64,000 bases of DNA from Devosia sp. A8/3-2 (GTDB taxonomy: Bacteria; Pseudomonadota; Alphaproteobacteria; Rhizobiales; Devosiaceae), in the NCBI GenBank assembly GCA_025452255.1, contig CP104974.1, positions 3,946,156-4,010,155 of the forward strand, read 5' to 3'. The notes below the pieces were generated by a model that saw only the letters and a list, made by a program, of their open reading frames with translations, was not told the origin of the DNA and made no database searches. This document shows, one piece after another, positions 41,048 through 51,400 of the stretch; positions within the stretch are counted from its first letter, which is position 1; each line of letters starts with the position of its first letter. The translations under genes were made by a program, and so were the position numbers.

Positions 41048-41711
41048 TCAGCCGTTGATGGGCGAGATCTGGATTTCGACGCGGCGGTTCTGGGCGCGGC
41101 CCTGTTCGGTGGCGTTGGAGCCGATCGGGCTCGATTCGCCCTTGCCTTCGATGAAGAAGCGGCGCTGATCGATGCCCTGATTGGCCGGGATCGTAGCGAC
41201 CGAAACGGCGCGGCGCTGGGACAGCGACAGATTGTAATTGTCGTCGCCCCGGCTATCGGTGTGGCCATAGACATCAACAATGGTCTTGTCGAACTTCTTG
41301 AGCACCAGCGCGACCGAGACCAGTGGTCTGGTTGAACTGGGGCTGCACATTGGACTGGTCGGTGGCGAAGGTGATGTTGGAGGGCATGTTGAGGATAATC
41401 TGCTGGCCGACGCGGGTCACCGAAACGCCGGTACCCTGCAGCTGGGCACGCAATTCGGCTTCCTGCTGGTCCATATAGCTGCCAATGGCCGCGCCGGTGA
41501 GGCCGCCCACGCCGGCGCCGATCAGGGCACCAACACGCGGATCGCCACCCACGGCTGCGCCCACCAGAGCACCGGCAATGGCGCCGCCGCCCGTGCCGAT
41601 CAGCGCACCGCCAGCGGTGTTGGAGAGCTGGGATTCACCGGTATAGGGATTGGTGGTGCAGGCGGTCAGCGCCAGTGTCGCGGCAAGCGCCACAAGAATC
41701 TTGGATTTCAT
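41048..41711 (-). CDS. OmpA family lipoprotein with glycine zipper, frameshifted
   Basis: This is an outer-membrane lipoprotein of about 221 residues (YiaD-like layout). MKSKILVALAATLALTACTT carries a lipobox (LTAC). A glycine-zipper region follows (GGALIGTGGGAIAGALVGAA and GAGVGGLTGAAIGSYMD). After a shift near 41330 the peptidoglycan-binding OmpA domain reads VDVYGHTDSRGDDNYNLSLS, QRRAVSVA and GKGESSPIGSNATEQGRAQN, ending NRRVEIQISPI. The Asp and Arg that grip meso-DAP are present in this domain. It probably anchors the outer membrane to the wall. Confidence 0.87.
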
Positions 41712-41811
41712 CGATTGTCCCCCTGAAGGATTAAGTGCCCGTTTTGCGGATGGAATGCGGCAGGAAGGTGATGAATCAAATATGCTGAACAAGTGATGAA
41801 CGGAAAGACGT

Positions 41812-42579
41812 TCAAGCATGGGCCCAGCCGCCATCGACCACGAATTGCTGGGCTGAAATCATCGCGCTGTCGTCAGCGGCAAGGAACAGGGCCATGCGGG
41901 CGATGTCGTCGGGATAGACCCGGCCGGTCAATACCGGTTCTGATCGATCAGCTTCTCGCCTTCGGCATCGAGCCAATGGGTCAATTGCCGCTCGGTCATG
42001 ACCCAGCCGGGGACCGAGGAATTGACGCGAATGCCCGAGCCGCCCAGTTCGCGCGCCATGGCGCGGGTGAGCCCATGGGTGGCGGCCTTGGCGGTTTCGT
42101 AGATCGGGATGCGGGAGGACATGATCATCCAGCTGATCGAGCCGGTATTGATGATAGAGCCACGCCCGGCGCGCCATGCCCGGCGCCACGGCCTGAATGG
42201 CGAAGAAGGCGTGCTTGAGATTGACCGCCATGCGATCGTCCCAATAGGCGGGGGTGACGTCGGCCCAGTCGTGACGCTGGTCATGGGCTGCGTTGTTGAC
42301 CAGCGCCAATGCATCGCCATGGGCGGCAGCAAAGCCGGCAATGGCGGCTTGGTAGATTTCGGTCTCGGTGACATCGCAGGGGGTGAACAGCACATCCTGC
42401 CCCTGCCCGACCAGCTCGGCGGCGAGCTTTTCGCCGGCATCGAGCGCAATATCGACGAAGCCGACCTTGGCGCCCCGGGCGGCAAAATTACGCACCGAGC
42501 TTTCTCCGATGCCAGAGGCGCCGCCGGATATGACGACCGGCATGCCGGTCAGGCTGGGATAGTGGGCAAATCGGGTCAT
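41812..42579 (-). CDS. Short-chain dehydrogenase/reductase, frameshifted
   Basis: This is an NAD(P)-dependent SDR oxidoreductase of about 256 residues. It starts MTRFAHYPSLTGMPVVISGG with the glycine motif GGASGIGES. The NNA motif lies in LALVNNAAHD. Two compensating breaks (near 42170 and 41945) hide the centre, which in another frame reads SIINTGSISWMI (catalytic Ser) and PIYETAKAATHGLTRAMARE (YxxxK). The C-terminus is SAMISAQQFVVDGGWAHA. It may act on an aldose or similar alcohol, but nothing fixes the substrate. Confidence 0.8.
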   Translation of the reverse strand: MTRFAHYPSLTGMPVVISGGASGIGESSVRNFAARGAKVGFVDIALDAGEKLAAELVGQGQDVLFTPCDVTETEIYQAAIAGFAAAHGDALALVNNAAHDQRHDWADVTPAYWDDRMAVNLKHAFFAIQAVAPGMARRAWLYHQYRLDQLDDHVLPHPDLRNRQGRHPWAHPRHGARTGRLGHSRQFLGPRLGHDRAAIDPLARCRRREADRSEPVLTGRVYPDDIARMALFLAADDSAMISAQQFVVDGGWAHA

Positions 42580-42742
42580 GGCAGCTCCTCCGCCGGAGTG
42601 GTAGCGTGAGGCGGAGGGGCGTGCAAGACGGCTTGCCAAAAGTCTATGCAAAGCATTGGCAGCAGGGCCTTTGCACTTTAGAATGAGTCTGAAAATTGCT
42701 CGACCGCCCCATCAGGACGGACCCTGCAAGCCGCGCGGCGAA

Positions 42743-42756
42743 TTGACCTATGTCAA
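42743..42756 (+). promoter_or_regulatory. FNR/FixK-like box upstream of hemA
   Basis: TTGAC-CTAT-GTCAA is a perfect inverted repeat matching the CRP/FNR-family pattern TTGAY-N4-RTCAA. It ends 84 bp before hemA. Oxygen control of hemA by FnrN or FixK is known in rhizobia. Confidence 0.6.
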
Positions 42757-42840
42757 TGCCTGACCGCCGGGACTAGGTACTCTTCTATTCTGCCAGACCG
42801 GCAAAGGATCGGCCGCGGCAGGGCACAAAGGGACGTTCGA

Positions 42841-44117
42841 ATGGACTATCGTGGTATCTTCGAAGACGCAGTGGATACGCTGCGGGCAGAAAAACGCTAT
42901 CGCGTTTTCGCCGATCTCGAACGGGTGGCCGGGCATTTCCCCAAAGCCATCTATCGCGACGATGCCGACAACGCTCGCGAGATCACCATCTGGTGCTCCA
43001 ATGATTATCTAGGCATGGGTCAGCACCAAAAGGTGGTCGCGGCCATGCAGGAGACTGCCGGCAAGCTCGGCGTTGGCGCCGGCGGCACGCGCAATATTTC
43101 GGGCACCAACCGTCCGCTGGTGGAGCTGGAACGCTCGCTGGCCGATCTGCACCGCAAGGAAGCAGCGCTGGTGTTCACCTCGGGCTTTGTGTCCAACGAA
43201 GCGGCGATTTCGACGATTGCGCGGCTCTTGCCCGATTGCGTGATCTTTTCCGACCAGCTCAACCATGCCTCGATGATCCGGGGCGTGCGCCAATCGGGCA
43301 TGCAGAAGGTGATCTTCCGGCACAATGACGTGGCGCATTTGCGCGAATTGCTGGCCCAGATGGATCGCAAGCGGCCCAAGCTGATCTGCTTTGAATCGAT
43401 CTATTCGATGGATGGCGATATCGCGCCGATCAAGGAAATCTGCGACCCGGCCGAGGAATTCGGCGCCCTGACCTATATCGATGAAGTCCATGCCGTGGGC
43501 ATGTATGGCCCATGCGGCGGCGGCATTGCCGAGCGCGAAGGGCTGATGGAACGCATCGACATCATCGAGGGTACGCTGGCCAAGGGCTTTGGCACGATGG
43601 GCGGCTATATCGCGGCCAATCGGGCAATCGTGGATGCCGTGCGCTCCTATGCGCCCGAATTCATCTTCACCACCGCCCTGCCCCCGCTTTATGTGCAGCG
43701 GCGCGCCTCGATCGAGCATCTCAAGGGCAATGGGCAGGAGCGCATGCTGCACCAGCGCCAAGCCCGTTTGACCAAGGCGATCTGGCCGATGCGGGCCTGC
43801 CGGTGATGGAAACCGAGACCCATATCGTGCCGCTGATCGTGGGCGATGCGCGCCAGTGCAAGGCAGCCAGCGACATGCTGCTCGACAAGCACAATATCTA
43901 TATCCAGCCGATCAATTACCCCACCGTGCCCAAGGGCACCGAGCGGCTGCGCATTACCCCGACCCCGCTGCATACCGACGAGATGATCTTCGAGCTGCGC
44001 CATGCGCTGGTGAGTGTGTGGACGAGCCTCGAGCTGCCACGCGAGCGGGCCGATGCGGCGATCACGGCGCGGAAATTGACTTCGGGCGATCTGACGCTGC
44101 CGACGACGGGCGGCTAG
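42841..44117 (+). CDS. hemA: 5-aminolevulinate synthase, frameshifted
   Basis: This PLP enzyme condenses glycine and succinyl-CoA, the first step of the C4 route to haem and other tetrapyrroles. The frame starts [20 protein letters not shown]. Family hallmarks are [50 protein letters not shown] and the PLP Lys248 in [14 protein letters not shown]. One break near 43780 precedes [19 protein letters not shown] and [11 protein letters not shown]. About 425 residues. An FNR/FixK-like box lies upstream and a terminator hairpin downstream. Confidence 0.95.
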
Positions 44118-44144
44118 TTCTGCATAGCAAGTGGCGATGAATTG

Positions 44145-44169
44145 ATCCCCGGGCATGTCCCGGGATTTT
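44145..44169 (+). terminator. Terminator of hemA
   Basis: ATCCCCGGG, loop CATGT, CCCGGGAT (one bulged C), followed by TTTTGTTTGG, 27 bp after the hemA stop. Confidence 0.65.
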
Positions 44170-44199
44170 GTTTGGTGGGTTGGCTGTGGCTTGTGCCGG

Positions 44200-44236
44200 A
44201 CCTCGTGGTTCGACAAGCTCACCATGAGGTCTACTG
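44200..44236. repeat. Dispersed repeat, family D
   Basis: CCTCGTGGTTCGACAAGCTC then ACCATGAGGTCTACTG. It is the third copy of this unit in the window. The 321-bp gap 44118-44438 holds this, a family C pair and the hemA terminator, but no gene. Confidence 0.7.
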
Positions 44237-44273
44237 AGTGTGATGCGGGGCACAATTTCATCACCACCATGAT

Positions 44274-44350
44274 GTCATCCCCGCGAAAGCGGGGACCTCC
44301 GTTTGCTGCACTAAGGAAGGAAACAGAGGTTCCGCTTTCGTGGAATGACA
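44274..44350. repeat. Dispersed inverted repeat, family C
   Basis: TCATCCCCGCGAAAGCGGGG (left) and TTCCGCTTTCGTGGAATGAC (right) form an imperfect pair related to the half-unit at 1597. Confidence 0.65.
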
Positions 44351-44438
44351 CTGTGGGTGGCAGAGGCCATGGCTTGGGCGAGATGCCCAGCTCTTCCGAG
44401 ATCCTATCCTCCCGAATGCCCGGACCTCCAGAGAAGCC

Positions 44439-45072
44439 TCAGCTCGTCAGCACGATCCGCATCAGATCGGCCGTATTCCGCGCGCCCAGTTTTTCCATGA
44501 CGCGGGCGCGATGCACTTCGATGGTGCGAGGGGAAATGCCCAGTTCGCGGCCAGCTTCCTTGTTGGATTGGCCATTGGTGATCAGCTGCAGCACTTCGCG
44601 TTCCCGCGGCGTCAGCTGGGAGAACCCACGCACCTCGACGGGGCGGCGGCCGCCCTGCATGGCGCCCAGATGCACATCCCGGCGCAGGGCATCGCGCACA
44701 ACGCCGAGGAAATGCTCGGTGTCGATGGGTTTGCCGATAACGTCGGAGGCACCCAGCTTCATGGCGGTTACGGCCGCTTCGAGCTGGGGGCATCCGACAG
44801 CATGAAACCGGCGTGCCGGTCCGCATGGCCTTGATGCGGCGCAGTAATGCCGAGCCGCTTTCCTCGCCAAGCCGCAGATTGATCACCACCACGTCGGGGC
44901 GACGGCGATCGAGACTGGCCAGAAAATGACTGGCATCGAGAGAAAAGCTCGTCTGAAAACCCTCGAGCCTGAACAGGATGCTCAGTGCCTCGCAGGTGGA
45001 TGGATCGGCATCGACAATATGGATCAGCCGGTCACGGTTGAGAAACGAATGATAATAGCTCTGGTCGCTCAT
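44439..45072 (-). CDS. FixJ/LuxR family regulator with an Asp-less receiver, frameshifted
   Basis: This regulator of about 211 residues has an N-terminal receiver and a C-terminal LuxR helix-turn-helix (LTPREREVLQLITNGQSNKE, then ISPRTIEVHRARVMEKL). The receiver starts RLIHIVDADPSTCEALSILF. At the phospho-acceptor position the text is VVVINLRLGEESG where FixJ relatives have VTDLRMP, so Asp is replaced by Asn (codon AAT). The Lys in VIGKPID is kept. A break near 44805 lies between AMRTGTPV and APQLEAAVTAMKLGASD. No kinase is adjacent. The 298-bp upstream gap contains a perfect TACCTA/TAGGTA palindrome. Control by phosphorylation is doubtful. Confidence 0.82.
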
Positions 45073-45264
45073 TTTGCCCTCTCTGCCCAGTTGGCAAGTT
45101 TCGCTTAAATCAAAAAATTCACCCGCAGCTTGATCTCAAATATCAGCGCTGCCACTCGCTACCGCCGGTCTTTGAGACAAAACGGAATCTGTGCAGTGAA
45201 AATCGCCCCTGTATTTTGCACTAGGTGTTCCTGCCCTCCCATCGGAACAACACGTAGGAGTCAC

Positions 45265-45281
45265 TACCTAGATGATAGGTA
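45265..45281. promoter_or_regulatory. TACCTA-N5-TAGGTA palindrome upstream of the FixJ-like gene
   Basis: TACCTA (45265-45270) and TAGGTA (45276-45281) are exact inverse copies. LuxR/NarL-type regulators favour TACC-containing half-sites, so an operator is plausible. It lies about 190 bp before the regulator start. A second imperfect pair (GTGTTCC near 45227 / GGAACA near 45244) is next to it. No gene is visible in 45073-45370. Confidence 0.4.
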
Positions 45282-45331
45282 TATTTACCTTTCACGACAT
45301 CGTCAACAGACTTTCGTCCTATGACTATGGC

Positions 45332-45358
45332 AAGAAAAAGGCCGGAATGATTCCGGCC
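45332..45358 (-). terminator. Terminator of mscL
   Basis: GGCCGGAA (45340-45347), loop TGA, TTCCGGCC (45351-45358); on the minus strand it is followed by TTTTTCTTG, 13 bp after the mscL stop. Confidence 0.85.
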
Positions 45359-45370
45359 CTCTCTGGATTT

Positions 45371-45803
45371 TCAGCGCGGATTGGCGCGCAATGTGTCGTG
45401 AATTTCGGTGAGCAGCACCTCTTCCTTGGTCGGTCCCGCAGGAACTTCCGGTTCGGCTGCTGCCTTGCGCTTGAGCAGAATTGATGGCCTTGACCACCAT
45501 GAACAGCACGAAGGCGATGATGGTGAATTTCACAATCGCATTGATGAACAGGCCGATGTTCAGCGTGGATACGCCGGCGGCCTTGGCGGCAGCGAGCGAG
45601 GGCACGGGAACATTGGTCGGGTTGGACAGCACGACGAACAGATTGGAGAAATCGATACCGCCGATGATCAGGCCGATAAGCGGCATGAACACGTCGTCGA
45701 CAAGCGATGAAACAATGGCGCCGAACGCAGCACCGATGATCACGCCGATAGCCGGGTCGATCATGTTGCCCTTGATGGCGAAGTCACGAAATTCCTTTAG
45801 CAT
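45371..45803 (-). CDS. mscL: Large-conductance mechanosensitive channel, frameshifted
   Basis: MscL opens under membrane tension to release solutes after osmotic downshock. It starts [20 protein letters not shown]. The pore helix ([20 protein letters not shown]) and the second helix ([16 protein letters not shown]) flank a periplasmic loop. After a shift near 45480 the cytoplasmic bundle reads [20 protein letters not shown] and ends [14 protein letters not shown]. About 144 residues. GGAGAGGGCT precedes the start. Confidence 0.93.
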
Positions 45804-45972
45804 GAGAGCCCTCTCCGTTATTTGACCCGCCACTCCCCATCGGCGGCTGCCGCATCCGTGGCGGGTTAAGGATTTATTACTAGCGGCAACAAGGCAATGG
45901 GTCGAGAGTCGATCTTGCGCGGCTTGGCAGAGGGGCGGATAGTCGCGCCACAACGGAGCATCAGGTTTTCCC

Positions 45973-47596
45973 ATGCCGGCCCAGCGCGACATCATGCCAG
46001 CGAACCCGGCCCGGACGATGGATCACATCCCGCAAGGCGTGGCCGTGTTCGATAGCGGGCTGCGGCTGGTGACCTCCAACAAACGCTACAACACGCTTTT
46101 GGCGCTGCCTGAAGAACTGATCCGGCCGGGCACGCCGCTATTCTGACATCGCGCTCTATCTGGGGGATCGCGGAGATCTGGGGCGGGGCGATGCGGCGCG
46201 GCTGGCCATCGAGCGCATCAATCTGTTGACCGCCCTGCCCTCGACCGTGACCCAGCGGCTGGGCAATACCGGCCAGACGCTGGAATTTCATTCCTCGCGC
46301 CTGCCCGATGGCGGGCTGGTCATCAGCTTTTCGGATGTTACCGCCCGGGTGCGTGCCGAACGCGAACTGGAGCGGATGAACCAGTCGCTGGAAGGGCGCG
46401 TGGAGGAACGGACGGCGGCACTGACCCGGGTCAATACCGAACTGGAAAATGCGCGGGCCAAGGCCGATGCCGCCAATCACGACAAGACGCGGTTTCTGGC
46501 GGCGGCGAGCCACGATCTGCTGCAACCGCTCAATGCGGCGCGGCTCTATACCTCGACGCTGATCGAACAGGCCAAATCAACCGCCTTTGCCGAATTGGCC
46601 AATTCCATCGAGGCCTCGTTGACGGCGGTGGAAGACATCATGTCGGCGCTGCTCGATATTTCGCGCATCGATAGCGGCGCGGTGCGGCCGGCGCCGACAG
46701 CGGTGAGCGCGCGCGACCTGCTTAAGCGCATCGAGGTGGAATTCGCGCCTATGGCGCGGGAGCGGTCGATTTCGCTGCGCATCGTCAATACCTGTGCCGT
46801 GGTGCTGGCCGACCGCATGCTGGTGGGGCGCATCGTGCAGAACCCGGTGTCCAACGCGATCAAATACACGCCCAGCGGCGGCAAGGTGCTGGTGGGCGCG
46901 CGGCGGCGCGGCAATCGTATCCGGATCGATGTGATCGATACCGGCATCGGCTTCAACAAGGATCAGCACAAGCTGGTCTTTGCCGAATTTTCGCGGCTCG
47001 ACCGGGGCGCCCGCATGGCGCAGGGGCTGGGGCTGGGGCTGTCCATCGTGCAGCGTCTCGTGGCAACGCTGGGGCTGACGCTGGAACTGGACAGCCAGGA
47101 GGGCATCGGCTCGCGCTTTTCGCTGTTCCTGCCGGCGACGCGCTCGACCCGAGCCAGTGTCGAGAGCGGGCTTGAGCCCAGTGAGACCAATGTGGGCGTG
47201 CTCGACGTCAAGGTGCTGTGCGTCGACAATGAACGGGCTATCCTTGAGGCCATGGAGGGGCTGCTGACCCATTGGGGATGCGATGTGCGCACGGCACTTT
47301 CGCTCAAGCAGATCGACCGCGAACGGCTCCTGGAAGGCTGGTACCCCGATATGGTGCTGATGGATTACCACCTCGAGCAAACCTCGGGACTCGATGCCAT
47401 CGAATGGCTGCGGCATAATCTGGGTGGGCATTTGCCGGCGGCCTTGGTGACAGCCGACCGCAGCCCGGCAGTGCGGGCGTTGGCCGAGGATCGCGGCATT
47501 GCGGTGGTGACCAAGCCGGTCAAGCCGGCCGCGTTGCGCGCCGCGATTAGCGGGCTCGCCAATCAGAGCGGGCGGGCGGCCAAGCGGGCGGTTTGA
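45973..47596 (+). CDS. PAS hybrid sensor histidine kinase / response regulator, frameshifted
   Basis: This soluble hybrid kinase has a PAS-like domain at the N-terminus ([20 protein letters not shown]), interrupted by a break near 46141. A coiled coil follows ([20 protein letters not shown]), then the H-box [19 protein letters not shown], the N-box [15 protein letters not shown], the G-boxes DVIDTGIGF and [12 protein letters not shown], and a receiver with [12 protein letters not shown] and the Lys in VVTKPVKP. About 540 residues. The architecture is like NahK/ErcS'-type kinases. A NarL-type regulator is encoded convergently 3 bp away and is the probable partner. No membrane segment is seen. 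Confidence 0.87.
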
Positions 47597-47599
47597 GCC

Positions 47600-48271
47600 T
47601 CAAGCCTTTTCGCCACCAGTCGAGAACAAGGCCTCGAACTGGCCTTCCTCGATACGGGCGGCGGCAATGACGGCCCGGGTGCGGCTATCGACGTCGAGCT
47701 TTTGCAGGATGGCCGAGACGTGTGCCTTGACGGTCGCCTCGGAAATGGTGAGCTCGTAGGCGATCTGCTTGTTCATCAGCCCGTCGCTGAGCATCATCAG
47801 CACGCGGACCTGCTGGGGCGTGAGGGTGGAGAGGCGCCGCATCAGGGCGGTCTGATTGTCTTCGCCGCCCGGGGTCATGCCGTCGGGCACAAAGACCTCG
47901 CCGGACAAGACGGTTTCGATGGCGCGGCGGATTTCGGTGGGACCGACCGATTTGTGCAGATAGCCGGCGGCGCCAAGCTCGAAGGCGCGGCGCACCACGG
48001 TGCCGTCCTCAACCGCCGAGATGATCATGACCGGAATATCGGGATATTGCGCGCGCAAGAGCAGCAAGCCCGAAAAGCCGCGCACGCCGGGCATATTGAG
48101 ATCGAGCAGGACCAGATCGCAATCGCGATCGGTCCCGAGCGAAGCGCTCAGGCCATTGAGGTCGCCGGCCTCTTCCACGCTGACCGTTGCGTCGCCCCCG
48201 GCCGTGGTTTGCCGCAGGGCCGCACGAAACAAAGGGTGGTCATCGACAATGATGATGCGGCGACGGGTCAT
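47600..48271 (-). CDS. NarL/LuxR family response regulator
   Basis: This intact regulator of 223 residues starts MTRRRIIIVDDHPLFRAALR. The receiver Asp is in LVLLDLNMPGVRG, the Thr/Ser position in VMIISAVED and the Lys in YLHKSVGP. The HTH reads LTPQQVRVLMMLSDGLMNKQ, then ISEATVKAHVSAILQKL. It faces the hybrid kinase gene tail to tail. Similar kinase-regulator pairs control alcohol oxidation or general stress in proteobacteria, but the target here is unknown. Confidence 0.88.
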   Translation of the reverse strand: MTRRRIIIVDDHPLFRAALRQTTAGGDATVSVEEAGDLNGLSASLGTDRDCDLVLLDLNMPGVRGFSGLLLLRAQYPDIPVMIISAVEDGTVVRRAFELGAAGYLHKSVGPTEIRRAIETVLSGEVFVPDGMTPGGEDNQTALMRRLSTLTPQQVRVLMMLSDGLMNKQIAYELTISEATVKAHVSAILQKLDVDSRTRAVIAAARIEEGQFEALFSTGGEKA

Positions 48272-48315
48272 ATATCGGGCTCTCTCCGTGGCAGTCCCAA
48301 GTCAGCAATACTGCG

Positions 48316-48461
48316 GATTCGGATGGGCAACAGCCCTAAAAATCGGCGCAAATCGCTTCTTGGCCTTGCATATTGCAGCAATGCTTAACGGGTTCTTTAC
48401 CATGTTTTCCCAAGAGTGACCGTCATACCTTCGTGTTGAATCGCGAGGGTTACGTCGATTC
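48316..48461 (+). promoter_or_regulatory. GANTC cluster and CtrA-like site upstream of the podJ-like gene
   Basis: Three GANTC sites (48316, 48438, 48457) lie within the 206-bp gap, where fewer than one is expected. TTAA-N7-TTTA at 48385-48399 is one mismatch from the CtrA motif TTAA-N7-TTAA. CcrM methylates GANTC, and GcrA/CtrA control polarity genes in Caulobacter. Confidence 0.4.
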
Positions 48462-48477
48462 ATGACAGGGACTGACC

Positions 48478-51400
48478 ATGGCCCGCGCTTACCAGACTTC
48501 GGATATCACCGACCCTGACAATGAGCCCCGCGCGGGTGATTGGCAGGCGCTGCGTGGCGAAGTGGTGGCGCTGCTGGATCAGGTGGAAGGGCGCTACGCG
48601 ACCGAGCGGGTCGACCCGGCCCTGAGCGGATTGAGCCAACGGGTGCGCAATTTACGCGACCGGTGGAACGCCCCGAACCAACGATACGGCGGCAGGAGGC
48701 CCTGCGCACCGTCAAGCGCGCGGTGGACCGCTTCAGCGATCGTGGCATGGAGCCGGACGATGATCGCGATCCGCTGAGTTCGGCCATCGCCGAAATTCGC
48801 GGGCGGCAGATGTCCGGAACGGCGGCGGCTTTGGGCCGGCGTCCGGCGGATATGCCCGAATTCCGGGAATTGAGTGCCCTCGTGGGCGGGCTTTCGGGGC
48901 GGCTGGAACGGCTCGAGGATGAATTGCATGCCCAGCGCGCCGCCGATGGCGATGTGCGCGAAGTGGCGAGCCAAGTCGAGCAATTGGCCCATGTGGTGGA
49001 ATTGCTGGCGGGCGCTGTGGGCGAAACGGGCCAGTCAAGCGGCTCGAAGTGCAGATCGCAGCGCTCGGCGCGATGATCGAGGAAGCCCCGCGGGTCGACC
49101 TCAGCACCATCAACAAGCGGTTGGACGATGTTTCGGGCACGGTGGCCAAGCTGGCCGAGCTACAGGCCCAGCAGATGGAGCGCGAAGTCATCCGCGAGGA
49201 TCGCGCTGCGAGCGAATTGGTAGACGGCGCCGGTGCCCCGGCGCCCGCCATGCATGCCATCGAAAAAAGCGTGCGCAATGTCTATGACCGGATCGATGCG
49301 ATCGAAAAGAACGTCGCCTTGTCGTCGGGGGATTTCGAAAAGCTGACTTCGGGAATGGCCGGGTTTACCCGGGCCATGCAGGCCGGCACGGCACAGCCCG
49401 AACTGCTGGTGGGCAAGGTCGATGCTCTCGCCAGTCAGATCGGTGGGCTCAAAGCAGCCAATGGCGACGTTGCGGGGCTCAAGAAGGATATTGCGGAGCT
49501 GCGCGACGCGGTGCTGGCGGGCATGGAACCGCGCTTTGCCAGGATAGAGACCCAGATCGAGGCGCTGACCAAGCGCGCCGATGAGGGACAGGTCGAGGAC
49601 CAGCTCAAGCTGTTGATGCAGCGCATGGATGAGACCGGCGCCCAGCTCGACGGTCTGGCCAAACTCTATAGCCAGCAGCAGGATGTTTCGGGGCTCGAAG
49701 CGCTGGCCACCATGGTTGCCGAGCGCACCAGCGACGCGATGACCCGCAAGGCTCCGGCGCCGGTGGCCATGTTCGGCGCCGATAGCCTCAAGAGTGTTGA
49801 AAGCCAGATTACCGGCCTGCTCAAAAGCGCCAGCAAGGCGCCCGATTACGACAAGCTGGCCGACATGATCGCCGAGCGCGCTGCCAAGGCGGCGCCCGCT
49901 GGCGCTATGGGCGGGATCGACCCCCAGAATATGTCGGTGCTCGAAGAGCGGATGGCGGCTCTGCTCAACACGGCGGGCAAGGATACGGCCGAACGCTTGA
50001 CCCGGCTGGAAGCAGCGCTGGCCAATCGCCGGGAGACAAGGCCTTTGGCCGCGTTCCGGGCCGATCTCAAGCCGGTGGGCGGGGATAGCCTGAGCGAAGT
50101 GAAGGCCGCGCTTGCCGCCATCAAGCCCGCCAAAGATGCCGATATCATGCCGGCCAATCCGTCAGTGGATGCGCCGCTGACCGATCCGGGCTTTGCCAAT
50201 GCCGGGCCGGTGCGCAGCGCGCTCGAGGCCAAGGTCAGCGGTCGTGTTGCGCCCGAGCCGCTGGCAGCGGAAGCGCCCATAATGCCGCGGCCGATGTTCG
50301 ACCCGGACAAGGTGGAACGCCCGCCGCAGCCGCAATCGAGCTTTGCGACCAGCACCAGCACAGACCCATTTGTCGCCGAGCCGGTGGAAGCACCGGCGCC
50401 GGCGGCGGAAGCGCCAATTGCCCAGAGCAGCACCAGCACATTCGTTGCCGCGGCCCGCCGCGCCCAGCTTGCGCGCCGGGAAGCATCTGGTGGCGCGCCA
50501 TCGACCAATTCGCTGATCGGCCGCGCCCTCGCCCGGGTCAAGCCGACCGCAAATGCCGAACCGACTTCGAGCGAAGCCGCAATACCTGCCGAAAAGGCGG
50601 AGAAGCCGGCCAAGCCGGTGAAGGAAAAGAAGGCCAAAAAGGCCGAGGCGGCAGCGGCATTGCCCGATACCGGCTTGCCGGGCGAAGAAAGCGCGCCGCG
50701 CCAAAGTTTCCTGATCCGTCATCGCCGCCCGCTGCTGCTGGCGGCGACGCTGGTGGCTGTGTCGATGCTGGCGCTGAACTCGGTCATGCAGCGCATGAAT
50801 GCGGCGCGCGCTACGGTCAATCCGGCGCCGGTCGAAAGCACCATGATCGACCCGACGCCAACGGCCGACCAGCCGGTGGGTGATGTTTCGACGGCAACGC
50901 CGCGGGTGATCGACATGATCGACACTACGCAGGTGGGCTCGATCAATTCGGGCACGCCGATGAGCTTCAGCAAGCCCGCTGCCGACCCGATCCCGGCGGC
51001 TTTGACGACGCCAGTGGCCGATGAGGCCGAAATCGTGCCGGAAAGCGTGGCCGCGACACCGGCGGCGGCGACCGCCGACCGTATTCCCGACATTGCCGAG
51101 GCGGCGCCGGAGAGTTTTGAGCTGCCGCCCGAGGCCATTGGTCCCGTGGAATTGCGGCAGGCTGCCGCCGATGGCGATGCGCGGGCACAATTTGAGATCG
51201 GCGCGATCTATACCGAGGGCCGTGCGGTCGAGCAGGATTATGCCGAAGCCGCGAAATGGTACGAGCGCTCGGCGGCGCAGGGGTTCGTTCCGGCGCAATA
51301 CCGGCTGGGCAATCTCTACGAGGCCGGCACGGGCGTCGAGAAGGATATCGAAGTCGCCAAGCTCTGGTATCAGCGCGGCGCCGAGGCGGGCAATCGCATG

